From positions 21,825 to 85,824 of the forward strand of contig CAMYLV010000002.1 of assembly GCA_947259495.1 (NCBI GenBank): 64,000 nt of DNA, given 5' to 3'. Under the pieces are notes generated by a model. It made no database searches, was not told where the DNA came from, and was given only the letters and a program-made list of their open reading frames with translations. The DNA comes from an uncultured Desulfobacterales bacterium (GTDB lineage Bacteria > Desulfobacterota > Desulfobacteria > Desulfobacterales > JAHEIW01). Numbering within the stretch: position 1 is the first letter of the stretch; each line of letters begins with the position of its first letter. This document shows, piece after piece, positions 35,022-43,578 of this stretch. The translations under genes were made by a program, and so were the position numbers.

Positions 35022-35055
35022 ACATACAGGAATCAGAGCGCTAAAAGTGAATTGC

Positions 35056-35133
35056 GTCCCCATCGTCTAGCCTGGTCCAGGACACCGGCCTTTCACGCCG
35101 GCAACAGGGGTTCAAATCCCCTTGGGGACGCCA
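35056..35133 (+). tRNA. tRNA-Glu (TTC)
   Basis: 78-base cloverleaf: acceptor GTCCCCA/TGGGGAC, anticodon stem CCGGC/GCCGG with loop CTTTCAC (anticodon TTC), T arm AGGGG-TTCAAAT-CCCCT, encoded CCA. Its last 18 bases are the start of a 99-bp direct repeat found again at 36667. Confidence 0.96.
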
Positions 35134-35214
35134 TAATTTATTGCAGAGGGATATCGGCAACAGCCGTTAACATTAATAGCTTTCCGAGGACATTTGCGAT
35201 AGTGGATTCATATC
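35116..35214 (+). repeat. 99-bp direct repeat, left copy (attL-like)
   Basis: Identical over 99 bases to 36667-36765. It covers the last 18 bases of tRNA-Glu and, on the minus strand, a duplicated fragment of the end of the LpxL-like gene (35138-35214). Flanks differ outside the repeat. Confidence 0.9.
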
Positions 35215-35227
35215 GACGCCAATTTTT

Positions 35228-35263
35228 AAAGCGGTTATCAAACAGATGATAACCGCTTTTATT
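35228..35263 (+). terminator. Rho-independent terminator after the tRNA cluster
   Basis: AAAGCGGTTATCA pairs with TGATAACCGCTTT around a six-base loop, followed by TTTTATTTATTTTA. It lies inside the micro-island just after its left repeat and would end transcripts from the tRNA genes. Confidence 0.8.
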
Positions 35264-35372
35264 TATTTTAATACAGCTTAGTATGATCTTTTGATCCTAA
35301 CGAATATCAATGGCAAATATAGCGGGTGAATACATCAGGTAAGGCGATAGATTCTATATTAAGAAGAAGAAG

Positions 35373-35579
35373 TTATGCAGTTTGTTGAGGCATTTCTTGA
35401 AAGGAAAATTCCCACAACTCCGCGTTGGCTTTCGCGTGTTCAATCGTCATGCCTACAAGATTGCCCTTTACATCTATGTCAATATCAATATTTTCACTGA
35501 TCTCTTTAGTTTCGAGAACGTTATTATCTTTGAATTCGACATGGGCTGTGTCTGTGTCCGGAAAATATTTGACTTTCAT
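35373..35579 (-). CDS. DUF2283 family small protein
   Basis: 68 residues, with MKVKYFPDTDTAHVEF and ENIDIDIDVKGNLVGMTI, the DUF2283 pattern. A perfect AAGGAGG site precedes ATG 35579. DUF2283 genes are often next to small toxin-like genes (e.g. DUF4258), but no partner is seen here. It is cargo of the micro-island. Confidence 0.8.
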   Translation of the reverse strand: MKVKYFPDTDTAHVEFKDNNVLETKEISENIDIDIDVKGNLVGMTIEHAKANAELWEFSFQEMPQQTA

Positions 35580-35829
35580 TTCTATCCCTCCTTGTAAGAT
35601 CGATCAAAGTCTGACAATTCTTATTTATTCAAGACATAGGACTACAAAAATTAAACTGAGTATTTTCACAGTAGATTTTAAAATCATACCATCTGTCATG
35701 CTTCACTGTCCGCTTCATCTAACCTGGCCTTGAGCAGCACTTTATTCACTGAAAAACCTCTTCGGCAGAGAGCTTATCCAGCTGACCGCCGATCAGGCCC
35801 GATAGTGCGCCGGAAGTCGCATATCCATA

Positions 35830-36528
35830 TTATGGAGTCCATTCATCAACCATATCCGGGCCTTCGTAACCGCACACGCCCATACGAGGGGAATTGACCA
35901 CATCAAGCATCATTTCCTCACCGCACTCGTGCGCATCTTGACATTGGTCACAAACAAAGCCCTCGCATTCAACACACATGCTGGTAGCTTGTTTGCCGCA
36001 GTCCTCGCACACAGAGGCGTATGGGTTGTTGCGGGCCAATATGCGGATCTTATTTTTTCCCAAAAAGCCTTCACGCACCGCCAGCACCTGGCCATCGAGA
36101 TAGGTTGTGCTACCGAAATCATACTCATACGTAAATGTGTCCTTCAGATTCAAAACAGAGTAGAGGCGCTTGTTCATCGACTGATTTGACATATCCGTGA
36201 AAGACAGCTCTTTTAGAAGTCTTTTATCATCGTATTTCGCTCCGCGGATGGTAAACGCACTCAGATGGCCACAACACTCCAACCAGATGTCACGCAAAAA
36301 ATCATCCAGATCGGAAAGCGTGGCGTTTCCCGGGATTTCAATGTGCAGCCAATACCATTTACCACCGGTAATTTTTAAGTGATAAATTTTATATTTTTTT
36401 TGTCTCTCTTTCAGATCCAACCCATTACTATCTTTACGAGTTTTGCATGTTAACAGATGTCGTCCCATTCCTGCGCCGGAAAATATTTTGAGGCAAAATC
36501 TGCAAAAGCCTTCACTTTTATGTTCCAT
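35830..36528 (-). CDS. Plasmid pRiA4b ORF-3-like protein with zinc fingers
   Basis: 232 residues. An N-terminal C..C..H..C finger (CRFCLKIFSGAGMGRHLLTC) precedes the pRiA4b ORF-3 domain (KYKIYHLKITGGKWYW to about residue 160), a fold common on plasmids and mobile elements, function unknown. A C-terminal cysteine cluster (CEDCGKQATSMCVECEGFVC) looks like a second, B-box-like finger. The frame stays open for 24 codons past the TAA stop, ending SGALSGLIGGQLDKLS.., so the present stop may be recent. RBS AAGGAGG. Confidence 0.75.
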   Translation of the reverse strand: MEHKSEGFCRFCLKIFSGAGMGRHLLTCKTRKDSNGLDLKERQKKYKIYHLKITGGKWYWLHIEIPGNATLSDLDDFLRDIWLECCGHLSAFTIRGAKYDDKRLLKELSFTDMSNQSMNKRLYSVLNLKDTFTYEYDFGSTTYLDGQVLAVREGFLGKNKIRILARNNPYASVCEDCGKQATSMCVECEGFVCDQCQDAHECGEEMMLDVVNSPRMGVCGYEGPDMVDEWTP

Positions 36529-36666
36529 TTAACGCCTCCTTGCTCATCTTGTAACCAAACAATCACCAATTTTTGTCGAATAGAATAGGCCACACTTGAA
36601 ATAATTGATCAAGATATCATTCCCAACTCAAATTGATCGTTTCTGATAAATAATGATACTTTACAG

Positions 36667-36765
36667 ATCCCCTTGGGGACGCCATAATTTATTGCAGAGG
36701 GATATCGGCAACAGCCGTTAACATTAATAGCTTTCCGAGGACATTTGCGATAGTGGATTCATATC
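36667..36765 (+). repeat. 99-bp direct repeat, right copy (attR-like)
   Basis: Identical to 35116-35214. Here it contains the true end of the LpxL-like gene (stop at 36689) preceded by an 18-base copy of the tRNA-Glu 3' end. Confidence 0.9.
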
Positions 36766-37696
36766 TCTTTTCTTTTATTCGCTTCAGGCGTTTTTCTGAT
36801 TCCGGATAAAGATCCGGGTAAAAATCCTTCCAGCGCTTAAGCATCCAGTTCCATTGTTCCGGATAGTTGCGAATCGCGAGTTCCACGCGGTCGGTGATTA
36901 GCTGGGTATTGGCCTGTAAATCGTAGCGTAGGTCCTTGGTTCGCTGAATTTCGACAGGGGTCTCAATCTGCACAATCAGTTCGCCTTTTGGATTGCGATG
37001 ACAAAATCCCGGAATGATCGGGCTCTTGCAGCGAAGACCCAGCAGGGCAGCAGCCGGGGTGGCCGTCGCTCGACGTCCGAAGAAATTTACTTCCACTCCG
37101 TCAAATCTCCGGCTGATATCCATCAGAATAGCGAGCATCGCTCCCTGGCGCAGTGTTTGTGTCATTTCCGGAAGGGCGCCTTTTTTATAGATAACCTTAT
37201 TGCCAAAGCGCGTGCGCAGGTTATGAATCAAGCGGTTTAGCCGGACGTTTCGCATTTTTTTTGCCACGGCCGCCATTTGCAGTCCCAATAGACAGGGGAT
37301 GGATTGCGCGGCCATTTCATAGTTACCCAGATGGGCCGTAATCAAAATAATACCTTTCTGCTTGGCCAGCGCTTCGATTAAGATCTCTGCACCTTCGATG
37401 CGCACCTTTGAGACGAGCTCTTGTTGAGATAAGCAAGCCATTTGCAGAAGTTCTATGATGGTAACGCCAAAATGCTGAAAAATACGTTTGGCCTTACTTT
37501 GGATTTGCTGCGGCGATGATTCAACAAGGGAAAATTGTAAATTGCGATTAACAATGCGCCGCTGGGGCACCGCAAGGTAATACAGCAGATTGCCCAGTAT
37601 TTTGCCGAAAAACAGCAGATGGGTTTTGGGTATTTGAGCAATAAAGGATTTCAACGGTATGCCCCCCGTCGATAGAGTTTCCAAAAGATCACGCAA
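36689..37696 (-). CDS. Lysophospholipid/lipid A acyltransferase, LpxL-like
   Basis: 335 residues of the LpxL/HtrB family. Seen: N-terminal membrane segment, RRIVNRNLQFSL, the catalytic HLGNYE motif (HxxxxE), FFGRRATATP and the PEQWNWMLKRWKDF box that precedes the end in LpxL proteins. Normally adds a secondary acyl chain to lipid A; here it is the last gene of a minus-strand run with a nucleotidyltransferase-like and a lipid kinase gene, so it may act on the ceramide-type lipid. Its start overlaps the upstream gene by 46 bases. Confidence 0.8.
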   Translation of the reverse strand: MRDLLETLSTGGIPLKSFIAQIPKTHLLFFGKILGNLLYYLAVPQRRIVNRNLQFSLVESSPQQIQSKAKRIFQHFGVTIIELLQMACLSQQELVSKVRIEGAEILIEALAKQKGIILITAHLGNYEMAAQSIPCLLGLQMAAVAKKMRNVRLNRLIHNLRTRFGNKVIYKKGALPEMTQTLRQGAMLAILMDISRRFDGVEVNFFGRRATATPAAALLGLRCKSPIIPGFCHRNPKGELIVQIETPVEIQRTKDLRYDLQANTQLITDRVELAIRNYPEQWNWMLKRWKDFYPDLYPESEKRLKRIKEKRYESTIANVLGKLLMLTAVADIPLQ

Positions 37697-38601
37697 GTTG
37701 CCAGTAGCGGGTAGCGTTTTAGCCGCAATGGCACTTCGACTTTTACACCCGAATGACGTTCTATTTTCCAGAGAATGTAGTCAACCCCGCCGCGAAAAGT
37801 CAGCAGGCCTTTGAGCAGTCTTAAAACAGAAAGCAATTTGCCCTGCCAGGACCTGACCATCCAGTCCAACTGACTTATGCGACGAACACGGTCGGGAATC
37901 GATGTCATGTAGTGATACGTGCCATTTTTCTTTTGGATATCGATGGGATAATTTAGGCGGCCCAGCGCTGCACGGGTCATGTTTTCGTAATAACGCGGTG
38001 CAGCCTCAAATAAACCCACCAATTTCTCCGATCGCTCAGCTCGGAGTTCAGCGCGATAGCTGAGTTTCCATCCCAGTTGCCATAAGTCGCGAGCCGTAAA
38101 AGAAGCCGGCGCGCGGGGCAGCACCCGTGCAACGAAGCGCAATACAGCTTGTACCAATGCAGATTGAATGCACCCCACAATCTGATCATTGCGGGCATAG
38201 ATCAGACCCACCGGTTGGGCAAATCGTCCCCAGATATAAGAGTGAAACCAGCGGGATGCTCCCGCGGTAAAATCATTCAACGAAAGCACTGCATACTTGG
38301 CGCGTACCACACGATCCTCAAAAGGCACTTCGATATAAAATACATTGGGTGGCAGCAGATTGTTCAGGGCGGCCAGGAGACTTCTGGGTTCAATTGTGCG
38401 GTAACGATCCACCAATACGTACAGGTCAACCAGCCCGCCACGATCTTCACCGGTTCGCAGACATGAGCCGTAAAACAGAATTGCTTCAATCGCATCTCCA
38501 TAATTTGCTAAAAGCCTATCGGTCAGGGCATGTACCGCCGGTGAAGCAGGCTGGGCCATCTGTCGGTAAATTTGATCAATAAGTTTTGTTTTCGTAGGCA
38601 T
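37651..38601 (-). CDS. Nucleotidyltransferase-fold protein of unknown substrate
   Basis: 316 residues. Near residue 40 the motif FYGSCLRTGEDRGGLVDLYVLVD has the GS and spaced acidic residues of polymerase-beta-type nucleotidyltransferases (GGLVDL in place of the usual GSDIDL). The rest is basic and helical without known motifs. It begins two bases after the kinase stop and overlaps the acyltransferase, so the three are one operon. A role in adding a headgroup to a phosphorylated lipid is an inference from context. Confidence 0.5.
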   Translation of the reverse strand: MPTKTKLIDQIYRQMAQPASPAVHALTDRLLANYGDAIEAILFYGSCLRTGEDRGGLVDLYVLVDRYRTIEPRSLLAALNNLLPPNVFYIEVPFEDRVVRAKYAVLSLNDFTAGASRWFHSYIWGRFAQPVGLIYARNDQIVGCIQSALVQAVLRFVARVLPRAPASFTARDLWQLGWKLSYRAELRAERSEKLVGLFEAAPRYYENMTRAALGRLNYPIDIQKKNGTYHYMTSIPDRVRRISQLDWMVRSWQGKLLSVLRLLKGLLTFRGGVDYILWKIERHSGVKVEVPLRLKRYPLLATCVIFWKLYRRGAYR

Positions 38602-38603
38602 GA

Positions 38604-39584
38604 TTATAATTGGAGAAACGATGCCTGTCCGCCGGAACTGACCACGACAGGCCCAAGCTTCCTGTCAGGTTTATATAATTCTCCATCGAGATTAAACCCA
38701 CTGTCCAGGGTCAGCCGGGCCTCGTCGATATTGTGACTGACGTAGCCATTCGTTGGTTTAACGTGACGGCTTTGATGACCGCGCATGGCTGACGGCAATA
38801 CTTGCAGAAAATGCCGGGGATGGGCATCAATCGCTGTGTAATGCAGCGGTTTGGGTTGAGAACCCCAAAAAGGACGCAGGCCCAGGAACAACCGTTGCAG
38901 GGTCGTAATCAGAACTAGGAGATATTGTTGTTTTTGCGGTGCATTTTGATTCAAGCCGATGGTGATGGGCACCGAAGATACTACGTTGCGATCTTTCAAA
39001 AACACCGCCCATAAAAATCGGGCCATGGCGACGCCGGCGCCTATTTCGCCGCGGACGCCTTTTGTGTGAACCTTTTGAAGGCAAAAGTGCGTTGCCTGAT
39101 AAATGGCGGCTGCTCCGAAAAACATTCCATAAATCGGTGTTTTTAGAGAAGGCATTTTCACCTTCAGGACCGGACGCTGTATCATAATGGCACGGTCGTT
39201 TTTTGTGCGCACCCAGCTGAAAAGTCTTTGAAGCGCACTTATACGAGATCCCTTTAATCCGACATCTCCGGCAATCATACTGGTCGTGCCGGCTGAAGGC
39301 AGAACTGCCAGCGCGGGTTTTATTTCAAAAAGGCGGTGTTGAAAAATTGCAGTTAAAGCTGCCTGGACTGTCCCGTCTCCGCCGTTGACAACCAGAATAT
39401 TGACCTCCTGACGGGCAAAATCCGCCAGTGTCTCAGACACATCTGATGGGGTTTGAACCTCACGCTGCAACACCGCGGGTTGCGATGCCGCTGCCGCCTC
39501 ACGGATTTTTTTCAAACCGTTTCGGTTGCCGCCGCTCAGCGGATTGTGTAATATACCAATACGTAAGGTGGAATTGGATGCCAT
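38604..39584 (-). CDS. Diacylglycerol kinase-family lipid kinase (ceramide kinase candidate)
   Basis: 326 residues from ATG 39584; the frame is open to 39782, but that extension has no family similarity and runs toward the divergent gene. The DAGK catalytic signature is clear: GILHNPLSGGNRNG, VVNGGDGTVQAAL and LPSAGTTSMIAGDVG. In Caulobacter the kinase CpgB of this family phosphorylates ceramide within the sphingolipid locus; the neighbourhood here makes the same job likely. Confidence 0.7.
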   Translation of the reverse strand: MASNSTLRIGILHNPLSGGNRNGLKKIREAAAASQPAVLQREVQTPSDVSETLADFARQEVNILVVNGGDGTVQAALTAIFQHRLFEIKPALAVLPSAGTTSMIAGDVGLKGSRISALQRLFSWVRTKNDRAIMIQRPVLKVKMPSLKTPIYGMFFGAAAIYQATHFCLQKVHTKGVRGEIGAGVAMARFLWAVFLKDRNVVSSVPITIGLNQNAPQKQQYLLVLITTLQRLFLGLRPFWGSQPKPLHYTAIDAHPRHFLQVLPSAMRGHQSRHVKPTNGYVSHNIDEARLTLDSGFNLDGELYKPDRKLGPVVVSSGGQASFLQL

Positions 39585-39826
39585 AAAGTGCAAAGGTGAT
39601 CCCAACGGTGAGTTGGTTTTTAGAACCAGTCGGTTCATACGGGTTGTTTGGCGGGCAGTCCGCCTGTTTTCTTTCGATATGAAAGTGGCGCTTATCAACC
39701 GGTGTGACCAGCCGACGCGAGACGCCATTGCAAAAAACAATTCGCTATTATATACGAGAAATGGTGTTTTTTGTAAAGTCATACGGGACCCAGACTGCTG
39801 AAACCTACAATTTTAAATCCAAACCG

Positions 39827-40759
39827 ATGAACCCTAACGATACGTTCACTTTGGCGCACCTTTCAGACCCGCACATGGCATATCCTGGAGGCAGCCGATT
39901 TTCCGATTTTTTAAACAAACGTTTTTTCGGGTATCTTAAGTGGCGTTTGAGACGACAGTCCGAACATCATAGCGACGTTCTTATCAGAATGATTCAGGAT
40001 GTCCGTAACAGCCAACCCGATCATGTCGTTGTTACCGGGGATCTAACCCACCTGGGTCTGCCGGCTGAGTTTGCAAAAGCAAAAGAATTGTTGGAGGCTC
40101 TGGGGCCCGCATCTCAGGTGACCATAATTCCCGGAAACCATGACGCCTATGTTGACGGTGCCCTGGATTGCCGTCTGCTTGAATGGTTGGATTATATGGT
40201 TTCCGATGGAATAAAAGTTTGCGATGGAACGGATACCGCGGTTAGCGCGTTATTTCCAAGTTTGCGGGTGCGCGATGGTGTGGCGCTCATCGGTGTTTCC
40301 ACGGCACAGCCGTGTTCGACCTTTCTAGCAGTTGGCTGTGTTGGAAATGACCAGTTGCAGCGACTTCAGAAAATACTCGTCGAGACGGGCCAAAAAGGCC
40401 TGTTTCGCATCGTTCTTATTCATCATCCACCGAAATCCGGTGTGGTCAGCTGGCGCAAAAGGCTCACCGATGCCGAAGCTTTGCAAAACGCGATGCAGGA
40501 TTGTGGGGCTGAATTGATTCTGCATGGTCACTCGCATCACCCATCTCGCACCTACCTGGAGACATCCCACGGCCGCATTCCGGTGATCGGCGTCCCATCA
40601 GCTTCAGCTGCCGGTGAGGATCCAAGGCGTCGCGCACGATACCATCTTTATCGTTTGTCGCGAAGATCAGATGGCTGGGATATACAGGTTAGCGTGCGGA
40701 GTTATGTCAATAAAGACAAGCGTTTCGATACAGAGGACGAATACCGTCTGACCGAATAA
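39827..40759 (+). CDS. Metallophosphoesterase
   Basis: 310 residues from ATG 39827 (the open frame from 39704 crosses the divergent kinase start). All calcineurin-like metal motifs are present: HLSDPHMAYPG, TGDLTHLG, GNHDAY, and HGHSHHP. Could remove a phosphate or headgroup in the lipid pathway around it, or cleave CDP-lipids or UDP-diacylglucosamine-like substrates; not decided by sequence. Confidence 0.85.
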   Translation: MNPNDTFTLAHLSDPHMAYPGGSRFSDFLNKRFFGYLKWRLRRQSEHHSDVLIRMIQDVRNSQPDHVVVTGDLTHLGLPAEFAKAKELLEALGPASQVTIIPGNHDAYVDGALDCRLLEWLDYMVSDGIKVCDGTDTAVSALFPSLRVRDGVALIGVSTAQPCSTFLAVGCVGNDQLQRLQKILVETGQKGLFRIVLIHHPPKSGVVSWRKRLTDAEALQNAMQDCGAELILHGHSHHPSRTYLETSHGRIPVIGVPSASAAGEDPRRRARYHLYRLSRRSDGWDIQVSVRSYVNKDKRFDTEDEYRLTE

Positions 40760-40782
40760 ATCATTTACGCCGGATCAGATGG

Positions 40783-41589
40783 TCAAAAAGCCTGCTTTTT
40801 AGCCAAGCGTTGCACGAAATGCCAATCATCAACACTATCAACGTCTATGGCAGCTTGCGGAAAGGGAAGCAGCACAGCGCGCACGTTTACCTGCATTTTG
40901 TTTGAAAGCAGGTCCAAGCCGTCATTTAATGAAATTCTGCCCAGAAGATACCGCACCACCGTCCGCAGACCCAGAATCCGCATCATTCGCAGCGGTTTCT
41001 TGCGTTGCCGTTCAATCTGGCGCCAAAATTGAGCTGCCCGATCAGAACGGGGATTCAGAAAACCAAACAGGTTACAGCCGCTATACGCGCCATCTTTGAA
41101 TTTTATGGCCGTGCGTCGGGTGTCAGGAAATGCAGCCATAACACCTTCATATGCCGTCAGGCCGACGGCCACATCACATCGCAGCCGGCTAGCTTCGTTG
41201 CAAAAATAATCAACTATCTGCGGGGTCAACAAGGCATGATCAGCTGTGGTGACCAGCACCGGTTTGTTGTCGGGGAAAGCTTGTAAGGCGTGGTAGGTGC
41301 TTAAGCTTGGTGTTGATTGGCTGGCAATCCATTGGACTTCCCGCGTTTCAAGACAGGCTTTAAGCCCGGGTTCATGCGCTATTAAGGATTGCGAGGGGCC
41401 GCATAAAACCCGCGGCCCGACCTGTCGTGCAGCCGCTAATGCATCTAAAACCCGTTGGACCATCGGCCGGCCGCCGATCGGAGCAAATGACTTGCAGGCC
41501 ACCCCGGCAGCTTCGGCCACCGGGTCCCTGTCCGGCCGTTTGCCTGCGAGAATTATCGCTGTAAAGGGCGTTGTCGTCTCAGCAGTCAT
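40783..41589 (-). CDS. NTP transferase (MobA-like) in lipid locus
   Basis: 268 residues of the NTP_transf_3 type. The N-terminal nucleotide loop AIILAGKRPDRDPVAEAAG is followed by FAPIGGRPMVQRVLDAL and the metal-site TTADHALLTP. The loop is longer than in MobA or IspD. It follows the ceramide synthase-like gene by 33 bases. A similar gene occurs near ceramide genes in Caulobacter (headgroup formation); by analogy it may activate a headgroup. Substrate unknown. Confidence 0.65.
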   Translation of the reverse strand: MTAETTTPFTAIILAGKRPDRDPVAEAAGVACKSFAPIGGRPMVQRVLDALAAARQVGPRVLCGPSQSLIAHEPGLKACLETREVQWIASQSTPSLSTYHALQAFPDNKPVLVTTADHALLTPQIVDYFCNEASRLRCDVAVGLTAYEGVMAAFPDTRRTAIKFKDGAYSGCNLFGFLNPRSDRAAQFWRQIERQRKKPLRMMRILGLRTVVRYLLGRISLNDGLDLLSNKMQVNVRAVLLPFPQAAIDVDSVDDWHFVQRLAKKQAF

Positions 41590-41622
41590 CTGTTACCTGA
41601 ATATTTTACCAGTGGTGTGCTT

Positions 41623-42750
41623 TTAAATCAGATCTTTGCCATAAATTCGATAGCGCTTGTAAACGATGCCCTTGATCCCTTCAATGATACCACGCGTGCC
41701 TTTATTATCTTCCAATATCCATGACATATCCACCTCTTTTACGCCGTGCTTGACAGACGGTGAATATAAATCCTGGATCATCATGAGCGCCATTGCCGCC
41801 CCCATCAGGCTATCCTGATATCGCTGTCTGACCCCCATAAAAGGAATGCGCGTTGTTTCGGGAAATCTGACTTTCAAACGCCAGAGCAACTTAAGCCAGC
41901 CGAACGGTAACAGTCGACCGTTTAAATCGCGAATGACTTCGTTGATATTGGGCACCATCACCATAAATGCTTCAGGCCTGTCGTCGATTTCAGCAATTTT
42001 AACCATTTCAAATTTCAACACCAGCTTAAATTCCCTGCCCAGCTGTTTAAACTCCATCGGGGTAAACGGGATAAATCCCCAGTTTTGAGACCAGGCGTCG
42101 TTGAAAATGTCGCCAATGATCTTCAGGTCTTCGTCAAAATATGATTTTCGCAAAGAGCGTATTTTCACGCGTTTTTTTGCCCTTTTGGTGATAGCTTGCA
42201 TAGCAGGGGTGAGTGTAAAATCATCGACTGCAACTCGATAGGCCAATAAATCCTTTTCTTTCTTAAAGCCATTGTTCTCGATATGAGTTGGATAATATGG
42301 CCGGGCATGGCCCATCATCAAATAGGGGGGCGTGTCAAAGCCATCCACCAGTAATCCCGGTTCCTGGTTTATGGATAAATTGTAAGGTCCCAAAACCCGC
42401 CGCATACCCTGGTCGCGCAGCCAGGACTCAGCAGTCTGGAACAGCGCCGCGAACGTTTCGGCATTGTCTTCAGCTTCGATCATGCCGAAAAAGCCTTCAT
42501 CTGCCTGGTGCTGATCCAGGTGGAGTTGGTCAATCTGGGCGCTGATGCGACCCACCGCCGTACCCTCGCGGTAGGCGATCCAGGATTGATAGCGGGCGTG
42601 CTCAAAATAAGGATTGTGTGGTGCTAAATGTTCTTTGCGTTCCAGAATCAATGGCGGTATCCATGCGGGATCATCCATGTAAATAGACCAGGGCAGGCGG
42701 ATAAATTCTAGCAATTTGTGACGGTCGCTGACTGGATTGATTTGCAGCAT
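41623..42750 (-). CDS. GNAT-like acyltransferase, bacterial ceramide synthase (bCerS) candidate
   Basis: 375 residues. The N-terminus LLEFIRLPWSIYMDDPAWIPPL and the segment GPYNLSINQEPGLLVDGF mark a family with a diverged GNAT fold usually called N-acetyltransferase. The Caulobacter ceramide synthase belongs to this kind of protein. It would join an acyl chain to the amine of 3-ketosphinganine. Other locus members (SPT, ACP, CerR-like) lie across the divergent promoter region. Identity inferred from motif memory plus context. Confidence 0.6.
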   Translation of the reverse strand: MLQINPVSDRHKLLEFIRLPWSIYMDDPAWIPPLILERKEHLAPHNPYFEHARYQSWIAYREGTAVGRISAQIDQLHLDQHQADEGFFGMIEAEDNAETFAALFQTAESWLRDQGMRRVLGPYNLSINQEPGLLVDGFDTPPYLMMGHARPYYPTHIENNGFKKEKDLLAYRVAVDDFTLTPAMQAITKRAKKRVKIRSLRKSYFDEDLKIIGDIFNDAWSQNWGFIPFTPMEFKQLGREFKLVLKFEMVKIAEIDDRPEAFMVMVPNINEVIRDLNGRLLPFGWLKLLWRLKVRFPETTRIPFMGVRQRYQDSLMGAAMALMMIQDLYSPSVKHGVKEVDMSWILEDNKGTRGIIEGIKGIVYKRYRIYGKDLI

Positions 42751-43578
42751 AGGGTTATCTCTTTTTTCTTGAGTGATCTATTACCTGATTAGTTGTGCAG
42801 GTGGCTGGCGTTTTAGCGGTAATTGAATGCCACCGAGACTGTGCCAAATGTAAAATTATTTTTCAAGCCTTATCTTTGCTGAAAATCGGACGGTTATTCC
42901 AAACTGCGATGCAAAGACCAACCGCTACGGTAGAAATGAAAAAACGATGACTAGTGCTATTTAGTTTTAGGAAATGACTACATTGACTAGAGGTTTTAAT
43001 GGTATAAACCATCCGCAAAGCGTTAAAGAATTTCGTATCATTTAATACCATTTTTCTGGAAAAACAAATGTCTAATCCAGCTCCGGTCAAGACGAAAAAG
43101 TCGGGCGATTTGGCAAAAATAGGTGCGAAAATGCTTATATCACAATTTTTTTTAGTGACAGTAAAATTTGATCATTTGTTTCCAAATGAGCACATATAAA
43201 CAATATTGTGTGTTTATTTGGATACACCCCAGATGCTTGTCGCCGACTGGTTTTGCAAAGATCAGTCAAATTTATGATTAAACCGTAGTTATTTTGGATA
43301 GTTAAGCCGACTGATGTCTCAAAACCTATTTTTTTTGTTTTTGCGGTCGCTGTGCCAAAAAATTGACTCCTCGAAAAGGGGCAAAATGCTGTAAGTTAGT
43401 AAAATTATAATAAATTATTTGACATCCATTTTTTATTTAGATAAATTTCTTAACAGGTTTTACTTTTTTATTAAAGGCTGCAGATGAAAGAGGCGACACC
43501 CTGAAATTAATGCATTAATTCAGAGCTGCATTTTGCTTACTTAACTTGTCTGAAAAAAACGGAATATCAAACGAGGAG
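42751..43578. other. ~0.8-kb AT-rich divergent promoter region
   Basis: Between the bCerS-like gene (-) and the acyl-AMP ligase (+). No convincing gene; a 75-codon minus frame at 42863-43090 lacks a ribosome site and motifs. It holds an inverted repeat AATGGTAT/ATACCATT (42998-43052) and a palindrome around ATAAACAATATTGTGTGTTTAT's two ends (43197-43218), plus AT tracts. Unusually long for this window, so likely a regulatory region for the lipid locus. Confidence 0.5.
43419..43447 (+). promoter_or_regulatory. Candidate promoter of the sphingolipid operon
   Basis: Consensus -35 TTGACA at 43419-43424; the -10 (ATAAAT at 43441-43446) is weak, 16 bases later. It lies about 130 bases before the ligase gene. 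Consensus-based guess. Confidence 0.35.

Larger units (their letters stand above)
35116..36765. mobile_element. Micro-island inserted at tRNA-Glu
   Basis: A 1,452-bp stretch (35215-36666) lies between perfect 99-bp direct repeats, the left one starting in the 3' end of tRNA-Glu. Removing one repeat unit would join tRNA-Glu directly to the intact end of the LpxL-like gene, which looks like the ancestral state. Cargo: a DUF2283 gene and a pRiA4b ORF-3-like gene, both minus strand. No integrase or transposase is present, so it is a non-autonomous or decayed element. Confidence 0.7.

Noticed and set aside
35116..36765. Prophage or classic integrative island
   Set aside because: Only two cargo genes, no integrase, transposase or phage gene in the 1.45 kb.
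39585..39782. N-terminal extension of the lipid kinase
   Set aside because: It has no family similarity and overlaps the upstream part of the divergent phosphoesterase frame; the family domain starts right after ATG 39584.
42863..43090. 75-codon minus frame in the divergent lipid region
   Set aside because: No ribosome binding site, no motif, AT-rich composition; not supported as a gene.
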